This document shows positions 40,901 to 48,751 of a stretch of DNA of 64,000 nt, piece after piece. The position numbers and the translations under genes are program-made. Each line of letters starts with the position of its first letter. Position 1 is the stretch's first letter. The stretch comes from Betaproteobacteria bacterium (lineage in GTDB: Bacteria > Pseudomonadota > Gammaproteobacteria > Burkholderiales > Casimicrobiaceae), in contig JADKEV010000035.1 of the NCBI GenBank assembly GCA_016717855.1, positions 11,184-75,183 of the forward strand, given 5' to 3'. Below the pieces are notes generated by a model. The model saw nothing but the letters and a program-made list of their open reading frames with translations. It did no database searches and was not told the origin of the DNA.

Positions 40901-41381
40901 CGGCAAGACTGCCAGTCCGTCAACGCCGGTTCCCGGCGGACCGCTGACCTTTACGATTACCGTCAGTAATATCGGACCGGGCTCCGCGAACAACTCGGTG
41001 CTGACCGACCCGGCGGTCCCGGGTTACACGGCGACAGGTGTCACCTGTTCCGCTTCGGGCGGCGCGGTATGTCCAGTGGGCACGCCGCAGCAACTCCTGG
41101 CGGCAATACAGAGTCCGGCTGGCCTGCTGCTTCCGACGTTCCCGTCCGGCAGTCAGATGACGTTCGTGATGACGGGCATATTCCAACTGACGAGCGGCGC
41201 ACTGATGAATGTCGCAACGCTGACGCCGCCAATCGGAGTTCCGGGCGACGCGGGAGTCGGTACGGCTGTGGTCAACGCGATCGGGATGATTCCGACTCTC
41301 GGCGAGTACGGGCTGCTGACGCTGATGCTGCTGATGGCAGCTGCCGGTGGAGTATTCGTCCGGCGCGCGCGCGGCCGCTGA
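37989..41381 (+). CDS. Secreted DUF11-repeat protein with IPTL-CTERM anchor
   Basis: 1130-residue surface protein. A signal peptide (ARFVVVGAMLMFLSIVGASAA) and an N-terminal domain of about 270 residues are followed by five nearly identical DUF11 repeats of 134 residues (each opening DL(A/T)ITKTDGSPTY and ending NNTATDTDT) and one divergent sixth repeat. The C terminus is IPTLGEYG, a hydrophobic helix and RRARGR, the IPTL-CTERM sorting signal. DUF11 modules are adhesin-like beta-sandwiches. The region just after the signal (TFYYDAYGGFVSGTDSPAGS) resembles choice-of-anchor domains. A hairpin terminator follows. Confidence 0.87.
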   Translation: MKNYRAARFVVVGAMLMFLSIVGASAATFYYDAYGGFVSGTDSPAGSGTFVNDPDTATGGTFDVGANADPRMAAGRFVDVTWGNPSGVLGPYGGKSGFAISKVDNGTVITDGTAVDFGKLTHFNRPIGAGSDLDSVQLDWRLQLFATAIDATNDVNQFQTVDLNFTIYNWETPNSPASNPAYSISTDGGASFHLGPSGVCPGSYAVGTLIVGPLGKIYRSQQIDDITINPAWNGECGDAHVYEGNIGNNYDFVYAGRNYVLQLSGFYNALGALTGTFWACENQACLGTVKLLIADVTPDLAITKTDGSPTYTAGAPISYSIVVSNVGPGNATGASVADTVPATITGVTANCVATGTASCGTNGTVGNAVSFTNVDIAAGAGNFLTITVAGTVNPATTGNLVNTATVTTGTGQTDPTPANNTATDTDTAAPSTDLTITKTDGSPTYTAGAPISYSIVVSNAGPSNATGASVADTVPATITGVTANCVATGTASCGTNGTVGNAVSYTNVDIAAGAGNFLTITVAGTVNPATTGNLVNTATVTVGTGQTDPTPANNTATDTDTPAPSTDLTITKTDGSPTYTAGAPISYSIVVSNAGPSNATGASVVDTVPASITGVTANCVATGAASCGTNGTVGNAVSYTNVDIAAGAGNFLTITVAGTVNPATTGNLVNTATVAVGTGQTDPTPANNTATDTDTAAPSTDLAITKTDGSPTYTAGAPISYSIVVSNAGPSNATGASVVDTVPETITGVTANCVATGTASCGTNGTVGNAVSYTNVDIAAGAGNFLTITVAGTVSPAATGNLVNTATVAVGTGQTDPTPANNTATDTDTPAPSTDLAITKTDGSPTYAAGAPISYSIVVSNAGPSNATGASVADTVPANITGVTANCVATGTASCGTNGTAGNAVSFTNVDIAAGAGNFLTITVAGTVNPNATGNLVNTATVAVGTGQTDPTPGNNTATDTDTPAAVVVAIGKTASPSTPVPGGPLTFTITVSNIGPGSANNSVLTDPAVPGYTATGVTCSASGGAVCPVGTPQQLLAAIQSPAGLLLPTFPSGSQMTFVMTGIFQLTSGALMNVATLTPPIGVPGDAGVGTAVVNAIGMIPTLGEYGLLTLMLLMAAAGGVFVRRARGR
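38881..40890 (+). repeat. Five tandem 402-bp coding repeats (DUF11)
   Basis: Starts of the unit recur at 38881, 39283, 39685, 40087 and 40489, an exact 402-base period. Units differ by only a few per cent, mostly silent or conservative changes, which indicates recent expansion or gene conversion. The antisense strand is open over most of each unit because of codon bias; I do not count those as genes. Confidence 0.92.
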
Positions 41382-41405
41382 TGCGCTGACCGACGTCCTT
41401 CAAGT

Positions 41406-41457
41406 CAGGGCGCGTCCGACAGGAGAGAGGATCTCCTTGGGGCGCGCCCTGTTTTCT
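41406..41457 (+). terminator. Rho-independent terminator after the DUF11 gene
   Basis: A 9-bp perfect stem (CAGGGCGCG at 41406-41414 with CGCGCCCTG at 41443-41451) is followed directly by TTTTCTT. It ends the transcript of the DUF11/IPTL-CTERM gene, whose stop is 25 bases upstream. Confidence 0.75.
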
Positions 41458-41522
41458 TGTGGAGACATTGGAGACATTGGGGTCAGAGCAGGCATTTCCT
41501 TGGGCGCAAGACAATAGAAGAC

Positions 41523-41663
41523 CCTCGCGGGCGCCAATCCCGCCGACCTGCCGGTGGAGCAACCGACCAGGTTCGAGTCGACATCAATCTGAAGACCGCC
41601 AAGGCGCTGGGCGTTGTGATTCCGCAGGCCATGCTGTTGCGCGCGGACGAAGTGATTCAATGA
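41523..41663 (+). pseudogene. C-terminal remnant of an ABC_sub_bind-type receptor gene
   Basis: Two frames together encode LAGANPADLPVEQPTRFE and then VDINLKTAKALGVVIPQAML followed by LRADEVIQ and a stop. This is the unmistakable C-terminal block of the ABC_sub_bind family of uncharacterised periplasmic receptors. Everything upstream of it is missing, and one frameshift separates the two pieces near 41577. It is enclosed by the direct 11-mer repeats, suggesting a deletion or insertion scar. Confidence 0.7.
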
Positions 41664-41754
41664 CCGCGTTCCAGCGGGACGGAATTGGGCGCAATCGGGG
41701 TCAGAGCTGAAAGGCGCTTACGGAGGGTATTCCTGGAAGGGCATCGCCACTGCC

Positions 41755-41893
41755 GTAGGATGGGTGGAGCGTAGCGATACCCATCTCGTTGAATGGTATG
41801 GAACTGGTGTCGTGGCGCGATTGTCCCTTTGGCGCACGCGACGAGTCGTGCCCGAACGGGCAGATGGGTATCGCTACGCTCCACCCATCCTAC
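41755..41893. repeat. Inverted pair of REP-like hairpin elements
   Basis: A 32-bp sequence at 41755-41786 recurs as its perfect reverse complement at 41862-41893, with 75 bases between. Each arm can itself fold (GATGGGT pairing with ACCCATC around a 13-base loop). This matches the bipartite layout of REP/BIME-type intergenic repeats. No RAYT transposase gene is present in the window. Confidence 0.75.
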
Positions 41894-41969
41894 GAAGCTA
41901 CGATGCAAGCTCTTGTCGGCTCGACGAGCCCCAGAGCGCCATTCAACTCCGACCCTGGACTTACCGGAC

Positions 41970-44186
41970 TTATATGAACGCTTCCGCGCGCTTGAGCAGC
42001 GCGTCGATGCCCGGCTCGTTCGGATTGCGCGGCTTGCCCGGATGGATGATCGCGACCTGGCAGTTTTCGGCGGCTTCCACCAGTTGCGCATACGTGCCGG
42101 CGTTGATGTCGGCGATGTAGGCTTGCATGTTCCCGTTGTAGGCGAACATCTTGCCGTTGAGCTGCGTGCATTCGTTGCAGGTAGAACACCGCGGCGTGTC
42201 GATCCAGGCTTCGTCGGGCGAATGTTCCGCCTCCGGTTCCGCGGCCGCGCTCGCCGCGACGGCTGTGGCGGCTGCCGCCGGCGTGGCTGCCGGCACGGCG
42301 GCCGGTTGCGCCTCGGCTTCCTTCTGCATCCGTTCTTCCCAGGCCTTCTTCTCTCTGGCCAGCAGCTTTTCCGCATGCGAGTTGTGCACCCCGCCCAGCT
42401 CCTGCAGGCTGTGCCACATTTCGCGGCAGCGGCGGGCTTCCCGGATCAGGCGTTCGTCGACGATCACCCGCTGCAGCACGTTGTCGGCGTCGACCATCAG
42501 CACGCTGGGCACCTTGTCGGGCAAACCCTTGCGCTCGCGGCTCAGCGACTCGTCCACGGCAATCATGCTGCCGTTCCATTTCTCGCGCGGCACGCGCGCC
42601 AGGTGCCTGGCGTAGCGGCGGTCGCTGGCGACGAAGTCGACCAGCGTGAACGCGAGGTCCTCGGACACCCGCTGGTGCTGTTCGTCCTCGTAGGCGAAGC
42701 CCTGGATCGGCCAGTCCAGGTCCACCTGCGAGTTGCCTTCGAGGTAGAAGCGCGCCGCCCAGTTCGCCCCGGCGGACGGGTCGTAGGTGAACGCGGGGAA
42801 GGCGCGCGATTCCATCGCGGCCGCCGACACCAGGTAGGGCGGCAGCCCGGACGCGGCGCCGTTGGCGCCCGAGTACACGCTGAACAGCGCGGGGCCGCCG
42901 AAGGTCAGCCCGCGCACGATGCGTTCGCGGAACCGGAACAGGTTGGAGCTGCTCGATTGCAGCACGTACGCTTCGTTCAGGCCTATGGCCATGTTGGCGA
43001 CCTGCCTGCTGCGCAGGCCGGCGCTCAGGTTGCCGGCCCCGGCCGCCGCATCCTCGAGGATGTCGTCGATCTGCAGCAGCACCTTGATCTGCAGGCCGGA
43101 GGAGAGGATCTCCATCAGCTGCGCATGTTCTTCCGCGTGCATCTTCGCCGCATTGAGGCAGACCAGGTAGTCGGGGAACGGCTCCAGGTCCTGCGGGTCG
43201 AGCCCGTTCGCGCCGAACTGCTCGAACAGCGCGTCGTGCCGCGCTTCGTTGTACTGGCCGTCGATCTCGAGCTGGGCGATGGCGATCGCCCGGGCCAGTT
43301 CGATCAGTCGGGGGCTGCGCTCGCGGAACGCCGCGAGCGCTTCGGCGCAGCTCTCGAACTCGAACGAGTAGGGGGCAGGGGCACCGGCCAGCGCGGCGGG
43401 CGCAGTCGCCGGGGGAAAGAACTGCTGCGCGTGCAGAACCGCCAGCAGCTCGCGTATCCGCTGCCGCCGGCTTTCGGGAAATGTGTCCTTCGGCAGCGCC
43501 GTGGCGAGCAGGTGCGACAGCGCATCGAAGTCGAACGAGCCGCCATAACCAGTCCCGACGGACTCCTGCAGGTGCGCCGGACTGCGGCCTGCCTCCGAGC
43601 GCGCGAAGTCGGCCTTGAGGATGTCGGAGAGCTTCTGCACCAGCCGGTCGAGATCCTTGCGGAAGCGTTCGGCCTTCTGTTTCTGGACGGCGCTCCAGGC
43701 ATGGCGCAGCAGGCGCGCCGGCAGCGCGGCGTCGCAGATCGCCACTTCGCCGTCGACCTTGATCGCGGCGCGGGCGCGCTTGAAGCTGTCCGCGAGAGAC
43801 GGGTCGGCATCCTTCGCCAGCCGGCTCGCGGCCGCATTCCAGAGCGCGGCGAGCGTCCCGCCGGCGCCGCCCTCGGCGAGGGCGCGGACTTCCTGTTCCA
43901 GCGCGAGGACGTGCTTCCGGATGCGCTCGGCGTCGCTGCCGCGCGCGGCGGTGGCCAGGGCGCCGTCGATCAGCCCGGAGAGCGACTGCACGCTCTGGCT
44001 GTCGGCGCGGCCCGGGACCAGCACCACCGGGAAGTCGTAGCGCAGCTGGCTGAGTTCGCGATAGCCGGCGAACAGCGCCGGACGCAAGTCCAGTCCGTCG
44101 ACGGCATCCAGATGCTCGGGCTGCCGCCTGCCGGTGAGGAAAAATGCAACGTGCGATTGGGTATCGGCTTCCATGTCTCTATCCAT
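41970..44186 (-). CDS. Unknown 738-residue protein with C-terminal ferredoxin-like domain
   Basis: I do not recognise the first 650 residues: a soluble, acidic, helix-rich protein without membrane segments or nucleotide-binding motifs. After an Ala/Glu-rich linker the last 70 residues form a ferredoxin-like domain with CSTCNEC (near 667), AYNGNMQAYIADINAGTYAQ, then LVEAAENCQVAIIHPGKP. The four Cys could hold one [4Fe-4S] cluster; similar tails occur in pyruvate:ferredoxin oxidoreductase systems. It is the last gene of the operon with both 2-oxoacid:ferredoxin oxidoreductase subunits (51 bases downstream of the beta gene) and probably acts as their electron acceptor or adaptor. Confidence 0.7.
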   Translation of the reverse strand: MDRDMEADTQSHVAFFLTGRRQPEHLDAVDGLDLRPALFAGYRELSQLRYDFPVVLVPGRADSQSVQSLSGLIDGALATAARGSDAERIRKHVLALEQEVRALAEGGAGGTLAALWNAAASRLAKDADPSLADSFKRARAAIKVDGEVAICDAALPARLLRHAWSAVQKQKAERFRKDLDRLVQKLSDILKADFARSEAGRSPAHLQESVGTGYGGSFDFDALSHLLATALPKDTFPESRRQRIRELLAVLHAQQFFPPATAPAALAGAPAPYSFEFESCAEALAAFRERSPRLIELARAIAIAQLEIDGQYNEARHDALFEQFGANGLDPQDLEPFPDYLVCLNAAKMHAEEHAQLMEILSSGLQIKVLLQIDDILEDAAAGAGNLSAGLRSRQVANMAIGLNEAYVLQSSSSNLFRFRERIVRGLTFGGPALFSVYSGANGAASGLPPYLVSAAAMESRAFPAFTYDPSAGANWAARFYLEGNSQVDLDWPIQGFAYEDEQHQRVSEDLAFTLVDFVASDRRYARHLARVPREKWNGSMIAVDESLSRERKGLPDKVPSVLMVDADNVLQRVIVDERLIREARRCREMWHSLQELGGVHNSHAEKLLAREKKAWEERMQKEAEAQPAAVPAATPAAAATAVAASAAAEPEAEHSPDEAWIDTPRCSTCNECTQLNGKMFAYNGNMQAYIADINAGTYAQLVEAAENCQVAIIHPGKPRNPNEPGIDALLKRAEAFI

Positions 44187-44237
44187 CTGCCTGATCCAGG
44201 CTTCTGCTTTCGGTTAAGGCGCGCGGGGCTTTCCGTC

Positions 44238-45224
44238 CTACGCGGCCTTTGCTTTCGCGTCCTGCGGCCAGACCGTGTACTTGTCCAGCTCCCGGTTGAA
44301 CCCAGCCCGCGTCAGTTCGGGCGTGCGCAGCGTGTCCGGTCGCCGCAGGTCCTCGTAGCAGGGAACCTCCGGGTTGCGATACAGGATTCCGACCGGGATG
44401 GTCTCGTGGGACGACGCGATCTCGCGCGCCCGGTCGATGTCCAGCGGGTCGTGCTGCAGCTGGTTCTTGTAGACGCGGCCCATGCCGGCGCTCACCTGGA
44501 GGCCGTTTTCGTGATGCAGCAACTGCACCTTGTTCGGGTCGTGCAACCACGGGTCCAGCATTTTCGGCAGCCACTCCGGACAGCGCTGGACGATGCGCAC
44601 GAACGACAGCCCCTTGTGGTGATAGGCCGCCTTGACGATGTCGAACAGGATCTCCGGCGCCCAGTCGACCGCCTGCGCGACGAAGGAGACGTTCTGCACT
44701 CCGAGCGTGACCGACAGCGGATTCAGCGCTTCGAGGTAGCTCCCGCGCGGGGTGGTGTTGCTCTTGGTGCCGATCGGCGAGGTCGGCGACGCCTGCTTCT
44801 TGGTCAGCCCGTAGATCTGGTTGTCGTGCAGGAACACCGTGATGTTCATGTTGTAGCGGATCGCGTGGATCCAGTGCGCGGCGCCGATGCTGCAGCAGTC
44901 GCCGTCGCCGGTGTTGACGAACACGGTCAGGTCCGGCCGCGCCATCTTGACGCCCTCGGCGACCGGCAGCGCGCGCCCGTGGATGCCGTGGAAGCCGTAG
45001 GTCTTCATGTAATGCGGAAAGCGGCTGGAGCAGCCGATGCCGGAGACGAACACCGTCTTTTCCGGGCGCAGCCCCTCGTCGCGGCACAGCCGCTGGACCG
45101 CCGCCAGGATGGCGTTGTCGCCGCAGCCGGTACACCAGCGCGGCACGCCGCTCTGATAGTCTTCGAGCTCGAAGTGTTCGTCGCACATCTGCAGCAGGCA
45201 CTCCGTGGCGGACATCATGTTCAT
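44238..45224 (-). CDS. korB: 2-oxoacid:ferredoxin oxidoreductase, beta subunit
   Basis: Thiamine-diphosphate-binding subunit (328 residues). Landmarks are WCTGCGDNAILAAVQ and GIGCSSRFPHYM (cluster cysteines), the TPP motif NTGDGDCCSIGAAHWIHAIR, and NQIYGLTKKQASPTS, the last typical of 2-oxoglutarate/2-oxoacid rather than pyruvate enzymes. It oxidatively decarboxylates a 2-oxoacid to acyl-CoA with reduction of ferredoxin. It lies 23 bases downstream of the alpha subunit. The start at 45224 opens with MNMMSATECLL. Confidence 0.9.
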   Translation of the reverse strand: MNMMSATECLLQMCDEHFELEDYQSGVPRWCTGCGDNAILAAVQRLCRDEGLRPEKTVFVSGIGCSSRFPHYMKTYGFHGIHGRALPVAEGVKMARPDLTVFVNTGDGDCCSIGAAHWIHAIRYNMNITVFLHDNQIYGLTKKQASPTSPIGTKSNTTPRGSYLEALNPLSVTLGVQNVSFVAQAVDWAPEILFDIVKAAYHHKGLSFVRIVQRCPEWLPKMLDPWLHDPNKVQLLHHENGLQVSAGMGRVYKNQLQHDPLDIDRAREIASSHETIPVGILYRNPEVPCYEDLRRPDTLRTPELTRAGFNRELDKYTVWPQDAKAKAA

Positions 45225-45247
45225 GGTGTGGTCACCTTTCGTTGCGG

Positions 45248-47158
45248 TTACTTGTTCAGCTTCTTGAGCATCACGCGGCGGATCGTGCCGGGCTTGATCG
45301 GCTGGCCCTTGACTTCGCTCCAGCAGTCGACGTCGACCAGATAGCGCGCGCGCAGCAGGATGGCCACGGAGGAGTAGCGGCGGTTGGACTCGTCGATGAT
45401 CTGGTCCTCGGGCCGGTCGCTCCAGTTGCTCTCGATGGTCATCACCTGCTTGAAGCCCTGCATGATTTCCTTGATCCCCGGCGGCAGCGGCTGCAGGAAC
45501 TGCAGATGCATCGAAGACACCTTGTGCCCTTCGGCGCGCAGCGTCGTGACCGCTTCCTCGATCGCGCCCTTGGTGCTGCCCCAGCCGACCACCAGCAGGT
45601 CGCCCTCGGGATCGCCGAAGACCGGCGGCGCCTTCAGCGTCTTCTGCAGCGCGGCCAGCTTCAGGCTGCGAAAGCGCAGCGTCTGTTCGTTGATCTCGGC
45701 GTCGTAGGCGACATGGCTGTCGCGATCGTGCGCGAGGCCGGTCAGCGTGTGCATCCCGCCCGGCTGGCCCGGGATGAAGCGGCGGGCGAGGCCGGTGTTC
45801 TCGTCCCAGTCGTAGGGCCGGGCGCCCGCGGGCACCGGGCTCTGGTCGACCGGCGGCGCCAGCCAGCTGTCGTTGAACTGCGGGCGCCGGAACGGCTGCT
45901 GCGACGTGGCCAGCCCGGCGTCGGTCAGGACCACGACCACCATGTTGAAGGTCTCGGCGATCTTGCGCGCGGTGATGATCGAGTAGAAGCATTCCTCGAT
46001 CGTGCCCGGCGCCATCACCACTTTCGGCGCATCGCCGTGGCTGCCGAAGATGGCCGCCATCAGGTCGCCCTGTTCCATCTTGGTCGGCTGGCCCGTGCTG
46101 GGGCCGCCGCGCTGGACGTTGACCACGACCAGCGGAATCTCGCCCATGACCGCGAGGCCGATCGCTTCCTGCTTGAGCGAATAGCCGGGGCCGGACGTGA
46201 TGGTGACCGTGCACTTGCTCGCATACGAGGCGCCGATGGCGAACGCGCACGCGGCGATCTCATCCTCGGCCTGGTGGACGATGCCCCCGACGTTCTCGAA
46301 CACCTCGGACAGGTAGTGCGAGGCCGAGGTCGCCGGCGTGATCGGGTACATCGCGCAGATTTCCATTCCCGAGGCGAGCACGCCGAGCGCCAGCGCCGTG
46401 TTGCCGTTGACGACGAGCTGCGGCTCGGTCGAGCGCACGGCCGGGATGCTGTAGCAGAAGTCGAGATTCGCCTCCGCCCACTTCTGGCCCGCCTCGAGCA
46501 GGCGGATGTTGGCGTCGACCACGCTCTGGTCTTTCTTGCCGAAGGCGAGCACGATCTGGTCCGCGGCGAGCTTCAGGTCCAGGCTGTAGAGCTGGCACAG
46601 CATGCCGAGGGCGAACATGTTCTTGCCCCGCCGCGGGTCCGACACCAGGGTCCGGCATTCGGCTTCCATCGGGATTTCGTAGACCTTGTAGCCGGCCGCC
46701 ACCACACGCGCGTACGTCTCGAGGTAGGACGCGGCGATCTTCGGGTCGTCGCTGGTGCGCCACATGCTCTCGAGCAGGATGATGCAGCCGGGCTTGAGTT
46801 CCTTCGCCCGCACGCGCCCGAGCAGCACCTGCTCGTTGAACGCGACCACGAGGTCGGTTTCGTCGCCGCCGTTGGTGATGTAGCCGGCGCCGATGCGGAT
46901 CCGGTTGCCGCTGGCCCCGGCGACGCTGCGCGCCGGCGGACGGATCTCGGCGGGGATGATCTCGGTGGTCCAGATGCCGTTGCCCATCTGCGCCGCGATC
47001 GCGCCCAGCGACTGGCCGCACTTCTGCGCGCCTTCGCCCGAGTCGCTGATGATCTCGATGATGTGCTCCTGCAGCCGGACCGGCGTCTTCTTCGCCGCCG
47101 GGGAGGCGGCCTTGCCGGCCGGCCGTTCAAGCGTTGTCTGCGTGGTCGTTTCGTTCAT
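45248..47158 (-). CDS. korA: 2-oxoacid:ferredoxin oxidoreductase, fused gamma-alpha subunit
   Basis: 636 residues. The gamma domain is N-terminal (IIEIISDSGEGAQKCGQSLG, TNGGDETDLVVAFNEQVLLG) and the alpha domain begins near residue 245 (MYPITPATSASHYLSEVFEN, TITSGPGYSLKQEAIGLAVM, QRGGPSTGQPTK). This is the two-subunit KorAB architecture of archaeal and some bacterial 2-oxoglutarate:ferredoxin oxidoreductases. It precedes the beta gene. Full length without frameshift. 2-oxoglutarate is the most likely substrate, but other 2-oxoacids cannot be excluded. Confidence 0.9.
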   Translation of the reverse strand: MNETTTQTTLERPAGKAASPAAKKTPVRLQEHIIEIISDSGEGAQKCGQSLGAIAAQMGNGIWTTEIIPAEIRPPARSVAGASGNRIRIGAGYITNGGDETDLVVAFNEQVLLGRVRAKELKPGCIILLESMWRTSDDPKIAASYLETYARVVAAGYKVYEIPMEAECRTLVSDPRRGKNMFALGMLCQLYSLDLKLAADQIVLAFGKKDQSVVDANIRLLEAGQKWAEANLDFCYSIPAVRSTEPQLVVNGNTALALGVLASGMEICAMYPITPATSASHYLSEVFENVGGIVHQAEDEIAACAFAIGASYASKCTVTITSGPGYSLKQEAIGLAVMGEIPLVVVNVQRGGPSTGQPTKMEQGDLMAAIFGSHGDAPKVVMAPGTIEECFYSIITARKIAETFNMVVVVLTDAGLATSQQPFRRPQFNDSWLAPPVDQSPVPAGARPYDWDENTGLARRFIPGQPGGMHTLTGLAHDRDSHVAYDAEINEQTLRFRSLKLAALQKTLKAPPVFGDPEGDLLVVGWGSTKGAIEEAVTTLRAEGHKVSSMHLQFLQPLPPGIKEIMQGFKQVMTIESNWSDRPEDQIIDESNRRYSSVAILLRARYLVDVDCWSEVKGQPIKPGTIRRVMLKKLNK

Positions 47159-47235
47159 GACTCTCTTTCGTCGCTGCCGTTGGGTGCGTGGTCAGGCAAT
47201 GGGGCTGCGGGGACCGTTTGGTCACCCGCGCGGCC

Positions 47236-48741
47236 TCAGGCGATGCGCACGCGCGCGAAGTTCCGTTCCCTGGTGTCGATCCCGAACAATGTCCCCGAGC
47301 GGGCCGCGTCCCCGCTGCTATAGGGCAGCGTGGGATCGCGGATCCCGAGGTACTCCTTCATGCTGCGCGCGGCCTTGCGGCCGGCGCCCATCGCTTCGAT
47401 CACGGTCGCCGCACCGGTGACGATGTCGCCGCCGGCGTACACGCCGGCCACCGACGTCGCCAGGTTGTCATCGGCGCCGATGTAACCCCATTTGTTGAGC
47501 TTGAGCTTCGAGGTCTGGCCCATGATCGGATTGGCGTTGGTGCCGATCGCGTAGACGATCAGATCGGTCTCGAAATCGAACTCGCTGCCGGCGACCGGCA
47601 CCGGCCGGCGCCGGCCCGAATCGTCGGGCTCGCCCAGTTCCATGCGCACGCAGCGCATGCCGCGGACGCTGCCCTTGCCGTCGTCCAGCACCGCGACCGG
47701 ATTGGTCAGCCAGTGGAACTCGACGCCCTCCTGCTCGGCGTGATGGACTTCCTCGATGCGCGCCGGGGCCTCGGTGCGCGAGCGCCGGTAGATGCAGTAC
47801 ACCTTTTCGGCGCCCAGCCGGATGGACACGCGCATCGCGTCCATCGCCGTGTTGCCGGCGCCAACGACGGCCACCCGCTTGCCGATCGGCAGCGGCGTGT
47901 CGAAATTCGGAAAGTCGCGGGCGCGCATCAGGTTGCAGCGCGTCAGCAGTTCATTGGCCGAGAGCACGCCGTTCAGCGAATCGCCGGGGATGTTGAGCAT
48001 CGTCGGATAGCCTGCGCCGACGCCGACGAACACCGCGTGGAAGCCCATTTCGTCGATCATCTGCTCGATGGTGAACAGGCGGCCGACCAGCGTGTTGCAT
48101 TCGAACTTGACGCCGAACTTCTTCAGGTTGGCGATCTCGGCGTCGATCACTTCGTTGGGCAGCCGGAAGTCGGGAATCCCGTAGCGCAGCACGCCGCCGG
48201 GCTGATGGAAGGCTTCGTACACGGTGACGTCGCAGCCCGCCTTGGCCATGTCCGCCGCGCACGCCATGCCGGCCGGCCCGGAGCCCACGATCCCCACCCG
48301 GAACCTGTTCGGTTCTATATAGGGAATGTTGACCCAGCCTTCCTTGATCGCGGTGTCGCCGACGAAGCGCTCCAGGCGGCCGATCGCGACGGCCTCGAGC
48401 GACTCGCCGACCGTGCACACGCCTTCGCACTGGTTCTCCTGCGGGCACACGCGGCCGCAGATCGACGGCAGCAGGTTGGTGTCGGTCAGGATGTCGTAGG
48501 CCCCGCGCAGGTTCTTTTCGTTGATCTTCTGGATGAAGCCGGGAATGTCGATGCCCACCGGGCAGCCGGCGATGCACGGCTCGTCCGGGCACATCAGGCA
48601 GCGGTCGGACTCGCGCTGCGCGTCCTCGAGGCTGTAGCCGCAGGCGACCTCCTCGAAGTTCTTCGCCCGCACCTGCGGATCCTGCTCCTTCATCGGCGTG
48701 CGTTCCTGCGGGATCGTACGTATCGTCTTCTTCTTTGCCAT
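47236..48741 (-). CDS. NADPH-dependent ferredoxin oxidoreductase subunit B / glutamate-synthase-small-chain-like flavoprotein
   Basis: 501 residues: an N-terminal cysteine-rich region (CLMCPDEPCIAGCPVGIDIP; SICGRVCPQENQCEGVC) for two [4Fe-4S] clusters, then two Rossmann domains (FRVGIVGSGPAGMACAADMA for FAD; KRVAVVGAGNTAMDAMRVS for NADPH) and a C-terminal GGDIVTGAATVIEAMGAGRKA. The pattern is GltD/NfnB. Because the upstream neighbour is an NfnA-type subunit, a bifurcating NfnAB complex linking ferredoxin, NADH and NADPH is the best reading, rather than glutamate synthase; no GltB large chain is present. Confidence 0.87.
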   Translation of the reverse strand: MAKKKTIRTIPQERTPMKEQDPQVRAKNFEEVACGYSLEDAQRESDRCLMCPDEPCIAGCPVGIDIPGFIQKINEKNLRGAYDILTDTNLLPSICGRVCPQENQCEGVCTVGESLEAVAIGRLERFVGDTAIKEGWVNIPYIEPNRFRVGIVGSGPAGMACAADMAKAGCDVTVYEAFHQPGGVLRYGIPDFRLPNEVIDAEIANLKKFGVKFECNTLVGRLFTIEQMIDEMGFHAVFVGVGAGYPTMLNIPGDSLNGVLSANELLTRCNLMRARDFPNFDTPLPIGKRVAVVGAGNTAMDAMRVSIRLGAEKVYCIYRRSRTEAPARIEEVHHAEQEGVEFHWLTNPVAVLDDGKGSVRGMRCVRMELGEPDDSGRRRPVPVAGSEFDFETDLIVYAIGTNANPIMGQTSKLKLNKWGYIGADDNLATSVAGVYAGGDIVTGAATVIEAMGAGRKAARSMKEYLGIRDPTLPYSSGDAARSGTLFGIDTRERNFARVRIA

Positions 48742-48751
48742 CGCATGTTCC

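Larger units (their letters stand above)
41382..41969. other. 588-bp non-genic stretch with debris and repeats
   Basis: Contains the terminator, a fragment of an ABC receptor gene, two copies of the 11-mer GGGGTCAGAGC (41479-41489 and 41697-41707) and a paired REP-like hairpin. No intact gene is supported here. Confidence 0.6.

Noticed and set aside
38942..40993. Five long repeated minus-strand ORFs opposite the DUF11 repeats
   Set aside because: They exist only because the antisense of the repeated, codon-biased DUF11 units is open; they have no ribosome sites or recognisable folds.
41793..45344. A 1183-codon plus-strand open frame opposite the KorB and ferredoxin-like genes
   Set aside because: Composition is His/Arg/Gly-rich with no domain, and the opposite strand carries intact conserved genes.
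47236..48741. Annotation as glutamate synthase small chain
   Set aside because: No large chain is present, and pairing with an NfnA-type subunit fits a ferredoxin:NAD(P)H complex better.
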